Assembly (NCBI GenBank): GCA_902633965.1
Contig: CACPID010000003.1
Location: 1-64,000 of the forward strand
Origin: an uncultured Pelagibacteraceae bacterium
GTDB taxonomy: Bacteria; Pseudomonadota; Alphaproteobacteria; Pelagibacterales; Pelagibacteraceae
DNA: 64,000 nt
Direction: 5' to 3'
Both the position numbers and the translations under genes were made by a program. The notes beneath the pieces are model-generated. The model saw nothing but the letters and a program-made list of their open reading frames with translations, was not told the DNA's origin and made no database searches. Below, in pieces: positions 17,995-27,024 of this stretch (positions are counted from its first letter, which is position 1; each line of letters opens with the position of its first letter).

Positions 17995-20457
17995 ATGGAC
18001 GATAAAGAAAAAGAAAAATTTGGAGTCATTATAGATAAAAATGACCAAGATACTGAAAATCAACCAAAAGTTGATGAAAGTACTGAAGATAAAAATATAT
18101 ATAAAGAGAGTGTCACCACTTCCTCTGAAACTTCAACTAATCCAGAAGAAAAACAACCTGAAAGCGATAAAACTTCAGATGTTTTAGATAAAAATGAGGA
18201 AAAAACTAATTTAGAGGAAAGTGTTAACGATAATCAGCAAAACCTACAAAATGAAAGCGAAATTAAAACTGAAAATGTAGAGGAAAAGAAGGAACATCAG
18301 GTAATTCACAAAAAAGATGGGAGATTACACATTTATATAAGACAAGATAAATATAAAGGTGAGTTAAAATCAAAAAATTGGGTTGGAAGACTTTATATAG
18401 ACGGAAAACAAAAGATTTCATCATCTGGTACTCCAAATTTAGAGGAGGCTATTCCAATCTTGGAGAAATGGTTTGATGATGTACACAAACAAAAAGAAAA
18501 AGAGCAAAAACAACTAGAGCAACAAGCAACAGATAACGTTGATGCACAACCAAAATTAGAAAGTCAAGAAACTTCTCAGGTAAAACCAACCATTCCTGAC
18601 GAAACAACAGCAACAAAATCTCCTGAGTTGTCGACACAAGAACTTATTAATAAAAAAATAAGCGAAATTAAACAACAAGAACAAAATAACATTTCAACAA
18701 TCCAAAATGAAAATGCTGACACCGGTGGTTCAAAAGTTCAAAATATTTTTAATAAATTAAAAAATATAAAATTAAAATCGCCATCTTTTGGAAAAAAAGA
18801 TTCAAGTTCTCCGAAATTAAGTTTTGATAAAAATAAAGTAAAAGATAAATTTAATAATTTTTTAAAATCAAAGCTTGGTAAAAAGACAGCACAAGGGGAA
18901 GAAATTGTAGGTGTTGAGATTACAAATAAAGAAATCAGACTTGCGCAAATTTCTTCTAACAAGGCAAATCAATGGGTACTCGATAGATTTTATACTCATG
19001 AAATTGATTTACCAGAAGATGCTGCAATTGTTGACCATGAGCAAAAAGTAAGTGAACAATTAAATATTGCATTACAAAAATCAAAAATATCAACACCTAA
19101 TGCTGCTATAGCAATTCCAGTTACAAACGCAATTATAAGAGTTGTTACAGCACCATTAATGAATGATGAAGAATTAAAAAAAGCTATTGATACAAATTCA
19201 TTATGGGAAAACTTAGTTCAGTTAACTGATAACTTAGATGATTATTCAATTTTTCACCAAGTAATAAATAGAAGCTCAAAAGAAAACACTATGGATATTT
19301 TATTTGTAGCTTCAAAATTAGCAGATATTAATAATTATACTTCTATAATTAAAAACAGTGGACTTAATCCTGTAATAATAGACGTTAAATGTTTTGCATT
19401 AAAATCTGCAGTTGATCAAATAAATCAAATCTCAAATAAAACTGAAGATGCTAATTTTACTGCAATGTTAGAATTTGGGTTAGATGAGAACTATGTAATG
19501 ATATTGTATAATAATAACCCAATAATTACTGACATTTTTCTACGTGGCCAAGATAGAAAAATTCTAAAAGAGTCTCAGGATCAAGAGGAAAAAGATGCGC
19601 TAGTCAGACGATTTATGACACAAGTTAAACAAGCAGTGCAGGATTTTGAAACAAAATATGAAAAAAGAGTTAGAAATATAAAAGTAGTTTCTAATTTACC
19701 AAATGTAGATGATTATCTGTCAAGCTTTAGAAAAAGTTTGGTAAATACTGGTTTTAATTTATTTGATCCTTTTGATGGTTTAAAAATTCCACAACAATTA
19801 GAAAGTAAAATTACTTTTGATAACAGATCTTATTTTTCTACCGTCGTTGGTCTGGCATTTAGAAAACTTGACGTATTTGGATATTATAAATTCGTTACAG
19901 CCGTAAAAAACATCAACCTTCTTCCAAATAGAGAAGGGATGATTAAGCAAAAGAAAATGAAAGCATTTTCTGACTTTGCATACAAAGGAGTTGTGGGGGC
20001 TGTTGCAGGTATATATTTAATTTTGTTCGCCTTATCATTTTGGAATATTTACAGCTACAACAATAAACTGAAAGTTTATGACACTGTTGTAGCAGAACAT
20101 ACAACCAAGAAAGGTGAGCTTGCGAAATTTTCAAAAGAATTGAAAAAAATGACAACAACTCTTAAATTGAGTAATAGTTTAAAATCTAATAAAGATTTGA
20201 GTTATAGAGTTTTAGCTCAGATTGCAAGCAGCGTACCAAATAGAGTTAAATTTGACTCAGTAGAATATGATGGGAAAAAACAGGTTGTAATAACTGGAAT
20301 TGCAGCAGGTGATAATGATATATTACAATTGATAAGAAATTTGCAGTCTAAGACATATATCACACAAGCATCACTTTCATCAATGAAAATGCCAAGAGTA
20401 AAAGCAGGTGACCAAGTAATGAAAGGATTTAAAGTATTTGTAAAGGTTAAGGGATAA
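17995..20457 (+). CDS. PilM-PilN fusion protein with extra N-terminal domain
   Basis: 820 residues in four parts. Residues 1-104 are acidic, Glu/Asn/Ser-rich and probably disordered. Residues about 105-165 form a small basic-aromatic domain (LHIYIRQDKYKGELKSKNW ... SSGTPNLEEAIPILEKW) that looks like a compact nucleic-acid- or protein-binding fold; its family is not certain. Residues about 300-620 are a PilM actin-like domain (EIVGVEITNKEIRLAQ). From about 638 comes PilN: the INLLPNRE motif, a transmembrane helix (about 665-688) and a periplasmic domain. In other systems PilM and PilN are separate, with PilM binding the INLLP peptide. pilO follows 2 bases later. Confidence 0.85.
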   Translation: MDDKEKEKFGVIIDKNDQDTENQPKVDESTEDKNIYKESVTTSSETSTNPEEKQPESDKTSDVLDKNEEKTNLEESVNDNQQNLQNESEIKTENVEEKKEHQVIHKKDGRLHIYIRQDKYKGELKSKNWVGRLYIDGKQKISSSGTPNLEEAIPILEKWFDDVHKQKEKEQKQLEQQATDNVDAQPKLESQETSQVKPTIPDETTATKSPELSTQELINKKISEIKQQEQNNISTIQNENADTGGSKVQNIFNKLKNIKLKSPSFGKKDSSSPKLSFDKNKVKDKFNNFLKSKLGKKTAQGEEIVGVEITNKEIRLAQISSNKANQWVLDRFYTHEIDLPEDAAIVDHEQKVSEQLNIALQKSKISTPNAAIAIPVTNAIIRVVTAPLMNDEELKKAIDTNSLWENLVQLTDNLDDYSIFHQVINRSSKENTMDILFVASKLADINNYTSIIKNSGLNPVIIDVKCFALKSAVDQINQISNKTEDANFTAMLEFGLDENYVMILYNNNPIITDIFLRGQDRKILKESQDQEEKDALVRRFMTQVKQAVQDFETKYEKRVRNIKVVSNLPNVDDYLSSFRKSLVNTGFNLFDPFDGLKIPQQLESKITFDNRSYFSTVVGLAFRKLDVFGYYKFVTAVKNINLLPNREGMIKQKKMKAFSDFAYKGVVGAVAGIYLILFALSFWNIYSYNNKLKVYDTVVAEHTTKKGELAKFSKELKKMTTTLKLSNSLKSNKDLSYRVLAQIASSVPNRVKFDSVEYDGKKQVVITGIAAGDNDILQLIRNLQSKTYITQASLSSMKMPRVKAGDQVMKGFKVFVKVKG

Positions 20458-20459
20458 CT

Positions 20460-21170
20460 ATGAATTTTGATGATTTAAAAAATTTAGATTTAAAAAACTT
20501 AAATGTTGAAGATTTAAAACAAAAAGTTTTAGCTTTTGCTGATAAAAAAACTTTAATTAAAGTAGGCATAAGCTTAGGCTCTATAATAGTTTTTTTGATA
20601 ATCTATTATGCAATTTTAAACCCAATTGTTGAAAAGAAGAGAAATCAAATAAATGATATGAACACTAAGCAAGAGGAGATAACCAAATTTAACAAGGAGA
20701 TTGTATCTGTAAAAAGAAAAATAAAAAAAATTAAACCTAAATATGAAAATTATTCAACATTATTTCACTCCAAAGCTGAAGTTGAAGGTTTATATCAAAA
20801 CCTAAGTGAATTTGCGACTTTAAATGGTTTGGTCATTTCAGTAATAGAAAAAGGTAAACCACAACAAGTATCAAGGTCTGAGATACTTAATAAAGGTAAG
20901 AAAAAAAAGAAAAAGAAAAAAAAGAAAAGCAAAAAAGCGAAATCTAAAAAAGATGCAATTAAAAATATTGCATATTACACAATTCCAGTAAAATTTGAGA
21001 TCAATGGTAACTTTATAGGCTATATTAAATTTAAAAGGGCTTTGTCTTTATCCAATAAGATGTTGAATTTTGAGTCAGAAAGGATACAAGTAGAAAAAGG
21101 AGATTCAACTGGAGCGATAAAAGTAAGTGGAACCTTAACAATAGTGGGGCTAGCTGATGAGTTCTTTTAA
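20460..21170 (+). CDS. pilO: type IV pilus assembly protein PilO
   Basis: Inner-membrane alignment subcomplex protein, partner of PilN and PilP. A short cytoplasmic N-terminus precedes one membrane helix (VGISLGSIIVFLIIYYAIL, about 36-56), a coiled coil, and a ferredoxin-like periplasmic domain. Near residue 145-163 a run of almost uninterrupted Lys (about 15 of 18 positions) interrupts the periplasmic domain, which is unusual. The stop overlaps the pilP start by 14 bases. Confidence 0.85.
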   Translation: MNFDDLKNLDLKNLNVEDLKQKVLAFADKKTLIKVGISLGSIIVFLIIYYAILNPIVEKKRNQINDMNTKQEEITKFNKEIVSVKRKIKKIKPKYENYSTLFHSKAEVEGLYQNLSEFATLNGLVISVIEKGKPQQVSRSEILNKGKKKKKKKKKKSKKAKSKKDAIKNIAYYTIPVKFEINGNFIGYIKFKRALSLSNKMLNFESERIQVEKGDSTGAIKVSGTLTIVGLADEFF

Positions 21171-21606
21171 AGAAATATTAAAGAAACTAATTTTTACAAT
21201 CCTTGTAGTAATATTATCTACTAATGTGTTTGCTGATAATCATGACAAAGATAATTCCCCTAAAGAAAGTAAAGAAGAGCCATTACCTTTAAATGACCCA
21301 TTTGTTGGAGACTCATCTTTCTCTGGTGGAGTTAAGGTAATAACAGATGGTGAAAATAGCATTGCTGAAAAAAAGATGATTGATTTATATAAATTTAAAT
21401 TAGTCGGCATTATTAAGTCAGATGAGAGTAGTTTCGTTTCTATGATTAACCAAGATGGAGAAGTAATTACAGTTGGCATGTTTGAGGAGTTGAATGATGG
21501 AGTAAAGCTAGTTGATATGACTACAGAAGAAGCAATTTTTCAAACTGAAGAAAAATATTTAATAATGAATTTCAAAAACCAAATTAAGGAGACAAGTGAA
21601 TATTAA
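21157..21606 (+). CDS. pilP: type IV pilus assembly protein PilP
   Basis: Short periplasmic protein of 149 residues with a signal sequence (IFTILVVILSTNVFA). The PLNDPFVGDSSF stretch is followed by a compact beta domain (YKFKLVGIIKSDESSFVSM...VGMFEELNDGVKLVDMTTEEAIF), matching the PilP homology domain that links PilN/PilO to the secretin. PilP is often a lipoprotein, but no lipobox cysteine is visible here. It overlaps pilO and pilQ, as expected for coupled translation. Confidence 0.85.
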   Translation: MSSFKEILKKLIFTILVVILSTNVFADNHDKDNSPKESKEEPLPLNDPFVGDSSFSGGVKVITDGENSIAEKKMIDLYKFKLVGIIKSDESSFVSMINQDGEVITVGMFEELNDGVKLVDMTTEEAIFQTEEKYLIMNFKNQIKETSEY

Positions 21607-23140
21607 ATCATTAAAAATAATCTCTTTAATTTCTATATTACTGCTTATATTAAATGCTTGCGCTAAACCTAATATAAAAACTAATAAGAAGTTTAAACAT
21701 AATACACCTCTTATCAAAGATGATATTAGAAAATCAGGAAAAATGGAAATTGAAAAAACTGTAAATATGGGCCCACAACCAGTTATTGGCGATACTAGAG
21801 CTTTACAAAAAAGAAAAAAAATATCCTCTCAGCAAAAAAGAAATTATCTAATGATACCAGATGAATTCGAAGCTTTAAAACAAACTGTTTCATTTAAATT
21901 TAAAGCGCTTGATTATGCAGAAGCTATGCAATTGATGGGCAAAGTAGGAAACATAAATGTTTTAGTGGGAGATGAGGTTGCTGGCTCAATCACAGCTGAG
22001 TTAATTAATGTGCCATGGGATAAAGCTTTTAATGCTTTGTTAGATATGAAAAATTTTGCAGCTGATATTGATGTCAATAGTAATTTAATAAGAGTTCATT
22101 CTCCATCAACTTTAACTGCTCAAGAAACATATAAATCAACAAGAGCAGCCGCCGTGAAAAAAAAGGTTGAATTAGAGGACTCTGTTGAACCAATTGTTTC
22201 AGAAATATTTAGACTTTATTATATTTCGCCAGCACAAGCCAAGACTACAATAAACGAATTATTTACTTCAACAGGCGAAGCTGGTTTTTCACCAATTCAA
22301 ATTACAGAGGAAGTTACAACTAGATCAATTATAGTTCGAGGAAAGAGTGAAGATTTAGATGTTGTTGATAAAATAATTGGCGAAATTGATGTCAGGACAA
22401 AGCAAGTTTTAATAGAAGCATTTATAGTTGAAGCAGACTCAACTTTTGAAAAAGCTTTAGGAACAAGATTAGGAGGTGCTTATCAGAAAAACCAAGAGTC
22501 AGTTGGTGGTATTATAGGTGGATCAATGACAGATGGAGCTATTGCTGGAGACACAGGAAGTCTAGCTTCAGGAGATGGATCAATTACAGATTTTACAGCA
22601 GCAGCAGCAGGAGCAACAAGTGGTATTGGTATTTTAAAAAGGACGGGTACAGCAGTTTTAAAAGCAGAAATACAAGCTTTAGAAACACTTGGTTTAGGAA
22701 AAACTATATCTAATCCAAAAGTTTTTACTTTGGATAATCAAATAGCAACAATTAAACAAGGTGAGGAAATTCAATTCCAAGCAACAGGATCTGAAGGTGC
22801 GGACGTACAATTTAAACCTGCCGTTTTAGAATTATCAGTTACCCCAAGCATTATTGGTGATGGAAATGTACTATTAGATGTCACTGTTAACAACGACTCT
22901 GTAAACAGAACCACTGGTGGTGAACCTGGTATAAATACAATGCAAATTCAAACTAAGCTATTAATAGCAGATGGAGACATTGTCGTGATTGGTGGAATTA
23001 AGAAAAATAAAGTATTTGATACAAAAGCTCAATTACCAGGCATTGGAAATGTCCCAATTTTAGGAAATTTATTTAAAGGTACAACAAAAAGTGATAACTT
23101 AGATGAGTTATTAATATTTATAGCACCAAGAGTTTTATAA
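21596..23140 (+). CDS. pilQ: type IV pilus secretin PilQ, predicted lipoprotein
   Basis: Outer-membrane channel for the pilus. The GTG start at 21596 overlaps pilP. The N-terminus has a lipobox-like LILNAC near residue 22, so it may be lipidated and self-targeting. Domains: an N0/STN domain (about 100-165, FKALDYAEAMQLMGKVG), one N1 repeat (about 190-280), then the secretin core ending PGIGNVPILGNLFKG and DELLIFIAPRVL. At 514 residues it is shorter than typical PilQ (about 700) and lacks AMIN repeats. pilB follows 1 base downstream. Confidence 0.92.
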   Translation: MNIKSLKIISLISILLLILNACAKPNIKTNKKFKHNTPLIKDDIRKSGKMEIEKTVNMGPQPVIGDTRALQKRKKISSQQKRNYLMIPDEFEALKQTVSFKFKALDYAEAMQLMGKVGNINVLVGDEVAGSITAELINVPWDKAFNALLDMKNFAADIDVNSNLIRVHSPSTLTAQETYKSTRAAAVKKKVELEDSVEPIVSEIFRLYYISPAQAKTTINELFTSTGEAGFSPIQITEEVTTRSIIVRGKSEDLDVVDKIIGEIDVRTKQVLIEAFIVEADSTFEKALGTRLGGAYQKNQESVGGIIGGSMTDGAIAGDTGSLASGDGSITDFTAAAAGATSGIGILKRTGTAVLKAEIQALETLGLGKTISNPKVFTLDNQIATIKQGEEIQFQATGSEGADVQFKPAVLELSVTPSIIGDGNVLLDVTVNNDSVNRTTGGEPGINTMQIQTKLLIADGDIVVIGGIKKNKVFDTKAQLPGIGNVPILGNLFKGTTKSDNLDELLIFIAPRVL

Positions 23141-23141
23141 A

Positions 23142-24893
23142 ATGTTGAAAATAAGTAGAGAAAGCGAAATAAACTTAATCAATGTATTGATTGATAACGA
23201 TATTATTTCTGGAAAAGATTTACCAAATATTAAAAAAGTAAGCACAGAAAAAAATAAATCACAAATTGATGCTGTATTTGAGTTAAAGCTTTGTGATGAA
23301 GATAAAATTTTAGATGTTTTAGTTAAAGAGCAAAGTCTAGATGTTGTGGATCTGTCCAAGATTGAAATTACAGATGATATAAAATCTGTATTACCATCAA
23401 ACTACATAAATATGAATTTTGTTGCACCTTTTAAAGTCGAGGGAAAAAATTTACATATAGCAATATCTGATAGCTCAAAACTTGGGTTAATGAGAAATTT
23501 AAAAGCGATCACAAAAAAAAATATTGAACTTCATGCAGCCAAGGTATCACAGATTTCTGAGTTTATTCAAAAACTACAAAGTGAAAGTGGTGATGTAAAA
23601 ATTGAAACTATAAGAAAAGAAAATAAGGAAAAAGTAAAAACTTTTGACTCTGAGCTTGGAGATGCAGGAGAAGTTTTAGAAAATAAACCTGAAGAGGAAA
23701 TTGAAGCAATAGAAAATGAGTCTGAAGTTATTAAGTTTAGTACTGCTGTTGTAGCAGATGCAATTAAACTTGGAGTTAGTGATATTCATATTGAGCCATA
23801 CAGATTTTCATCAAGGGTTAGATATAGACTTGATGGTATGCTTCAGGAACAAGAGGAATACAAAAAATTTTTACATGATAACTATGGAGCGGTCGTAACA
23901 CGTTTTAAAATCATGGGTAAATTAGATATTGCTGAAAGAAGATTACCACAAGATGGTGCAATAAATTTTAAAATTGATGGTAAAGTTGTTGATTTAAGAT
24001 TGTCCATATTGCCAACAGCAAACAACGAAAGAATTGTAATGCGTATTCTTAATAAAGATGCAGGTGATATTACTTTAGAACAACTAAATTTTGAGGATCA
24101 AGATCTTAAAAATTTAAGAAAAGCTATTCATAGTACGCAAGGTCTTGTATTAGTAACTGGACCGACTGGATCAGGTAAATCAACCACTCTTTATAGTATT
24201 TTAAAAGAAGTAAGCAAACCTCATCTTAATATTTTGACTGCAGAAGATCCTGTTGAATATGAATTAGATGGTGTTGGCCAAGTACAAATTAAAGACGATA
24301 TTGGTTTATCCTTCGCCTCCGCTTTGAGATCTTTTTTACGTCAAGACCCGGAGATAATTCTGGTTGGGGAGATGAGGGATAAGGAAACAGTTGATATAGG
24401 TTTGAAGGCTGCATTAACAGGTCACTTAGTATTTAGCACACTTCACACTAATGATGCTCCAAGTACTATCACTCGATTACAAAATATGGGAACTCCAGAT
24501 TATTTAATTAGTGCAGCAACTCAGATGGTTCTTGCGCAAAGATTAGCGAGAAGAAATTGTAAAGATTGTAGAGCTCCAGATGAAGATGTAACACCAAAAG
24601 TTCTAACTGATTTAGGTTTTACACCAGAACAAGCATCTAGAGTAAAAGCCATAAAAGGCAAAGGTTGTGCAAAATGTAAAAATACTGGTTATAAAGGTAG
24701 ACAAGGAATTTACGAAATATTAGTAGTGTCAAAACCAATTAAAGAAGCAATTTTAAAACAAGCCACAACACCTGAACTAAGAGCAATTGCAATCAAAGAA
24801 GGTTTTCAAACCATGCAAGATATGGGTAGAAGAATGATCGCAAATGGAGATTTGAATTTTAGAGAATTCGAACGGGTTTTATCAGCTAGTTAG
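23142..24893 (+). CDS. pilB: type IV pilus extension ATPase PilB
   Basis: Cytoplasmic hexameric ATPase that drives pilus polymerisation. The N-terminal MshEN-like domain is followed by an acidic linker (about 165-195). The ATPase domain has SDIHIEPY, Walker A GPTGSGKSTTLYS near residue 340, Asp box EDPVEYE, Walker B LVGEMRDKET and His box STLHTNDA. The zinc-binding tetracysteine (CKDC...CAKC, about 477-510) separates it from PilT. Length 583 is normal. It lies between pilQ and pilC. Confidence 0.95.
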   Translation: MLKISRESEINLINVLIDNDIISGKDLPNIKKVSTEKNKSQIDAVFELKLCDEDKILDVLVKEQSLDVVDLSKIEITDDIKSVLPSNYINMNFVAPFKVEGKNLHIAISDSSKLGLMRNLKAITKKNIELHAAKVSQISEFIQKLQSESGDVKIETIRKENKEKVKTFDSELGDAGEVLENKPEEEIEAIENESEVIKFSTAVVADAIKLGVSDIHIEPYRFSSRVRYRLDGMLQEQEEYKKFLHDNYGAVVTRFKIMGKLDIAERRLPQDGAINFKIDGKVVDLRLSILPTANNERIVMRILNKDAGDITLEQLNFEDQDLKNLRKAIHSTQGLVLVTGPTGSGKSTTLYSILKEVSKPHLNILTAEDPVEYELDGVGQVQIKDDIGLSFASALRSFLRQDPEIILVGEMRDKETVDIGLKAALTGHLVFSTLHTNDAPSTITRLQNMGTPDYLISAATQMVLAQRLARRNCKDCRAPDEDVTPKVLTDLGFTPEQASRVKAIKGKGCAKCKNTGYKGRQGIYEILVVSKPIKEAILKQATTPELRAIAIKEGFQTMQDMGRRMIANGDLNFREFERVLSAS

Positions 24894-24895
24894 TC

Positions 24896-26137
24896 ATGGA
24901 AGTATTTACTTATAAGGGTATTTCAGCGGGTAAATACGTAGAGGGTGAAATAGAGGCTCTAAATCAAGATGAGGCATCTTTTAAACTTAAAGAACAAAAA
25001 GTAATCATCACTAATTTAATTAAAACTAAGAAAAAAAAAGGCGAAACAAAAGAAAAGGCAAAAGGTAAAGGCTTTTCCTTATTTGGAAAAAAAAAGATAA
25101 AAGTTGAAGATATTTTAATTTTCTCAAAGCAGTTTGCTACCATGGTGAAGGCAGGACTGCCCATTTTGCAAACACTTGCAATGTTAAGAGACCAATTGGA
25201 GTCGCCGGCGCTTAAAGAAGTCCTTGAAGATATAAGAAAGAGTTTAGAGGGTGGTGTTACGTTATCTAAGTGTTTTGAAAAATATCCTCAGCATTTTGAT
25301 AACGTTTATGTGAACCTAATTAAAGCAGGAGAGGCCAGTGGTAAATTAGATATTTTTTTACTCAAAATCGTTGACGATTTAGAAAAAAAAGAAAAAATTA
25401 AAAAGAAAATCAAAGGTGCACTTATGTATCCTGGTATTATGTTTACTACAGCAATGGTTGTAAGCGCATTCATGTTAATTAAAGTTGTTCCAGTTTTTGC
25501 CGAAATGTATTCAGGTATGGGTTTAGATTTACCAAAACCTACAGCAATAATTATGGGGATGAGTGATTTTCTAAGAGGAACAGGTGGAAAAATTCTCTTT
25601 TTATTTTTAGTTGGGGGTTACTTTTTATTTAAATATCTCACAACTAAAAACGCTACAATACAATATAAGTGGCATAAGCAAGTATTAAAACTACCGGTAT
25701 TTGGTGATTTAATTTTAAAATCATTAATTGCCCAAATCTCATTAATTATGGGTAATTTGAGTGCCGCTGGAGTAAATTTATTAGAAAGTATAGAGATTGC
25801 AAAATCTGTAAGTAAAAATGTAGTAGTCACAGAAGCCTTAGAGAATGTCAAAAAAGGTGTATTTTCTGGTGAGACTTTGACTAAATTATTTTTAAAAGAG
25901 CCATTGTTTCCTCCAACATTCAGTCAGTTAGTATCAGTTGGCGAGCAAACAGGACAACTTGATGAAATGTTCAATTCAGTTGCAAGATACTATGAAAGTG
26001 AATTTGATACTGCCGTCAACAACATGTCTAGTTTAATTGAACCAATAATGATTGTTTTCATGGGTGTTATGATTGGCGGGCTCATGATTGCGATGTATTC
26101 ACCAATATTTAATGTTGGTGCAATAATGGGTGGTTAA
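24896..26137 (+). CDS. pilC: type IV pilus inner-membrane platform protein PilC
   Basis: Polytopic platform protein with two GspF domains. The N-terminal cytoplasmic domain (SKQFATMVKAGLPILQTLAML) and its repeat (SLIMGNLSAAGVNLLESIEIA) each precede membrane segments, and the C-terminus has IMIVFMGVMIGGLMIAMYSPIF. A Lys-rich insertion (about residues 43-60) precedes the first domain. The 413-residue length is normal. Starts 2 bases after pilB; its stop overlaps the stop of the convergent RsbW-like gene by 4 bases. Confidence 0.94.
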   Translation: MEVFTYKGISAGKYVEGEIEALNQDEASFKLKEQKVIITNLIKTKKKKGETKEKAKGKGFSLFGKKKIKVEDILIFSKQFATMVKAGLPILQTLAMLRDQLESPALKEVLEDIRKSLEGGVTLSKCFEKYPQHFDNVYVNLIKAGEASGKLDIFLLKIVDDLEKKEKIKKKIKGALMYPGIMFTTAMVVSAFMLIKVVPVFAEMYSGMGLDLPKPTAIIMGMSDFLRGTGGKILFLFLVGGYFLFKYLTTKNATIQYKWHKQVLKLPVFGDLILKSLIAQISLIMGNLSAAGVNLLESIEIAKSVSKNVVVTEALENVKKGVFSGETLTKLFLKEPLFPPTFSQLVSVGEQTGQLDEMFNSVARYYESEFDTAVNNMSSLIEPIMIVFMGVMIGGLMIAMYSPIFNVGAIMGG

Positions 26138-26547
26138 ATTTTTTTCGATAAAACTAAATGGTTTACCCATTGCTGTTCGTCTTTTTTAAAAACCGCATCA
26201 TCCATAATTTGTTTGATAAAAAAAGTTCCTAAACCACCAGGCTTAATATCATCTAGTTTTCTATGTTGAATATTTTCTGCAACAACAGGTTTTCCTTTAT
26301 CAAAAAATCCAATCTCTAAATTATTTTCCTTAAGGGAAATTTTAATTTGCATGTGATCTGTTGTATTTTCAACACCTTTGTATGCATGCTTAACTATATT
26401 TTGTGCGGCTTCAGCAATTGCTAAAACTAATTCCTCTTTTAAATCATTATTTAATTTTAGTTTATCAAAAACCTCTCTAGAAAAAACTCTGACTTCTTTT
26501 AAGCTCGCAGTGTGTACCAGAAAATCTTTAGATTCTGACAAATCCAT
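26134..26547 (-). CDS. RsbW-like anti-sigma/serine kinase (HATPase)
   Basis: Compact 137-residue GHKL ATPase domain of the RsbW/SpoIIAB type. N-box EAAQNIVKHAY lies near residue 47 and the G-box GGLGTFFIKQ near residue 102. Such proteins phosphorylate a STAS antagonist and sequester a sigma factor or other target. The STAS gene lies immediately upstream, sharing one base of the stop/start (TAATG), which gives coupled translation. The controlled target is not encoded in the window. Confidence 0.85.
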   Translation of the reverse strand: MDLSESKDFLVHTASLKEVRVFSREVFDKLKLNNDLKEELVLAIAEAAQNIVKHAYKGVENTTDHMQIKISLKENNLEIGFFDKGKPVVAENIQHRKLDDIKPGGLGTFFIKQIMDDAVFKKDEQQWVNHLVLSKKI

Positions 26548-26846
26548 TATTCTAAGTTTAGTATTTGCTCCAACTTCGCCATCATTATAACTTTTAAAAC
26601 AGATTTACTAACTTCCTTAACAACAACTTTAGTATTATTCTCTAAAGCTTTTTGATGACTTTCAATAAGAACTGATATTCCAGAAGAGTCCATGTAGGAC
26701 ACATCTTTAAGATTAAGGTGTACTTCTTTACCAGACTCAACGATAGGTAAAATTACCTCTTTTGCTTTTTCAGTTACATCCATATCGATTTCTCCATTAA
26801 GAAATACTGTGGATATATTTCCTTCTTCTGTAATTTTATAACTCAT
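26547..26846 (-). CDS. STAS-domain anti-sigma factor antagonist (RsbV-like)
   Basis: 99-residue STAS domain. LKDVSYMDSSGISVLIES carries the conserved serine that is phosphorylated by the partner kinase and dephosphorylated by SpoIIE-type phosphatases. Encoded first in a two-gene operon with the RsbW-like kinase, divergent from the pilin genes across a 178-base gap. Two possible cognate phosphatases (15729 and 31232) are in the window. Confidence 0.88.
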   Translation of the reverse strand: MSYKITEEGNISTVFLNGEIDMDVTEKAKEVILPIVESGKEVHLNLKDVSYMDSSGISVLIESHQKALENNTKVVVKEVSKSVLKVIMMAKLEQILNLE

Positions 26847-27015
26847 GAAGGTGTACTGATAACATTATTAATTAATTATTAAAATCTCAAATTTAAGCCA
26901 AAATGAGCACATTTTTTAAAAAAATAAGGTTTTTAAGGGAAATTTATTAAAACTTCATTCTTTACATAATGATTATAAATAATAAGAATATAGGAATTAA
27001 AAAATTAAGACTATA

Positions 27016-27021
27016 GGGAGG
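27016..27021 (+). promoter_or_regulatory. strong Shine-Dalgarno of the first pilin gene
   Basis: GGGAGG ends 3 bases before the ATG, a much better ribosome-binding site than most in this window and fitting an abundant structural subunit. A -35-like TTTACA at 26961 is followed by only weak -10 candidates. Confidence 0.6.
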
Positions 27022-27024
27022 TCT

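Noticed and set aside
26847-27024. Sigma54-type promoter for the pilin gene
   Set aside because: No GG-N10-GC pair with the correct context was found; only a weak -35-like TTTACA is present.
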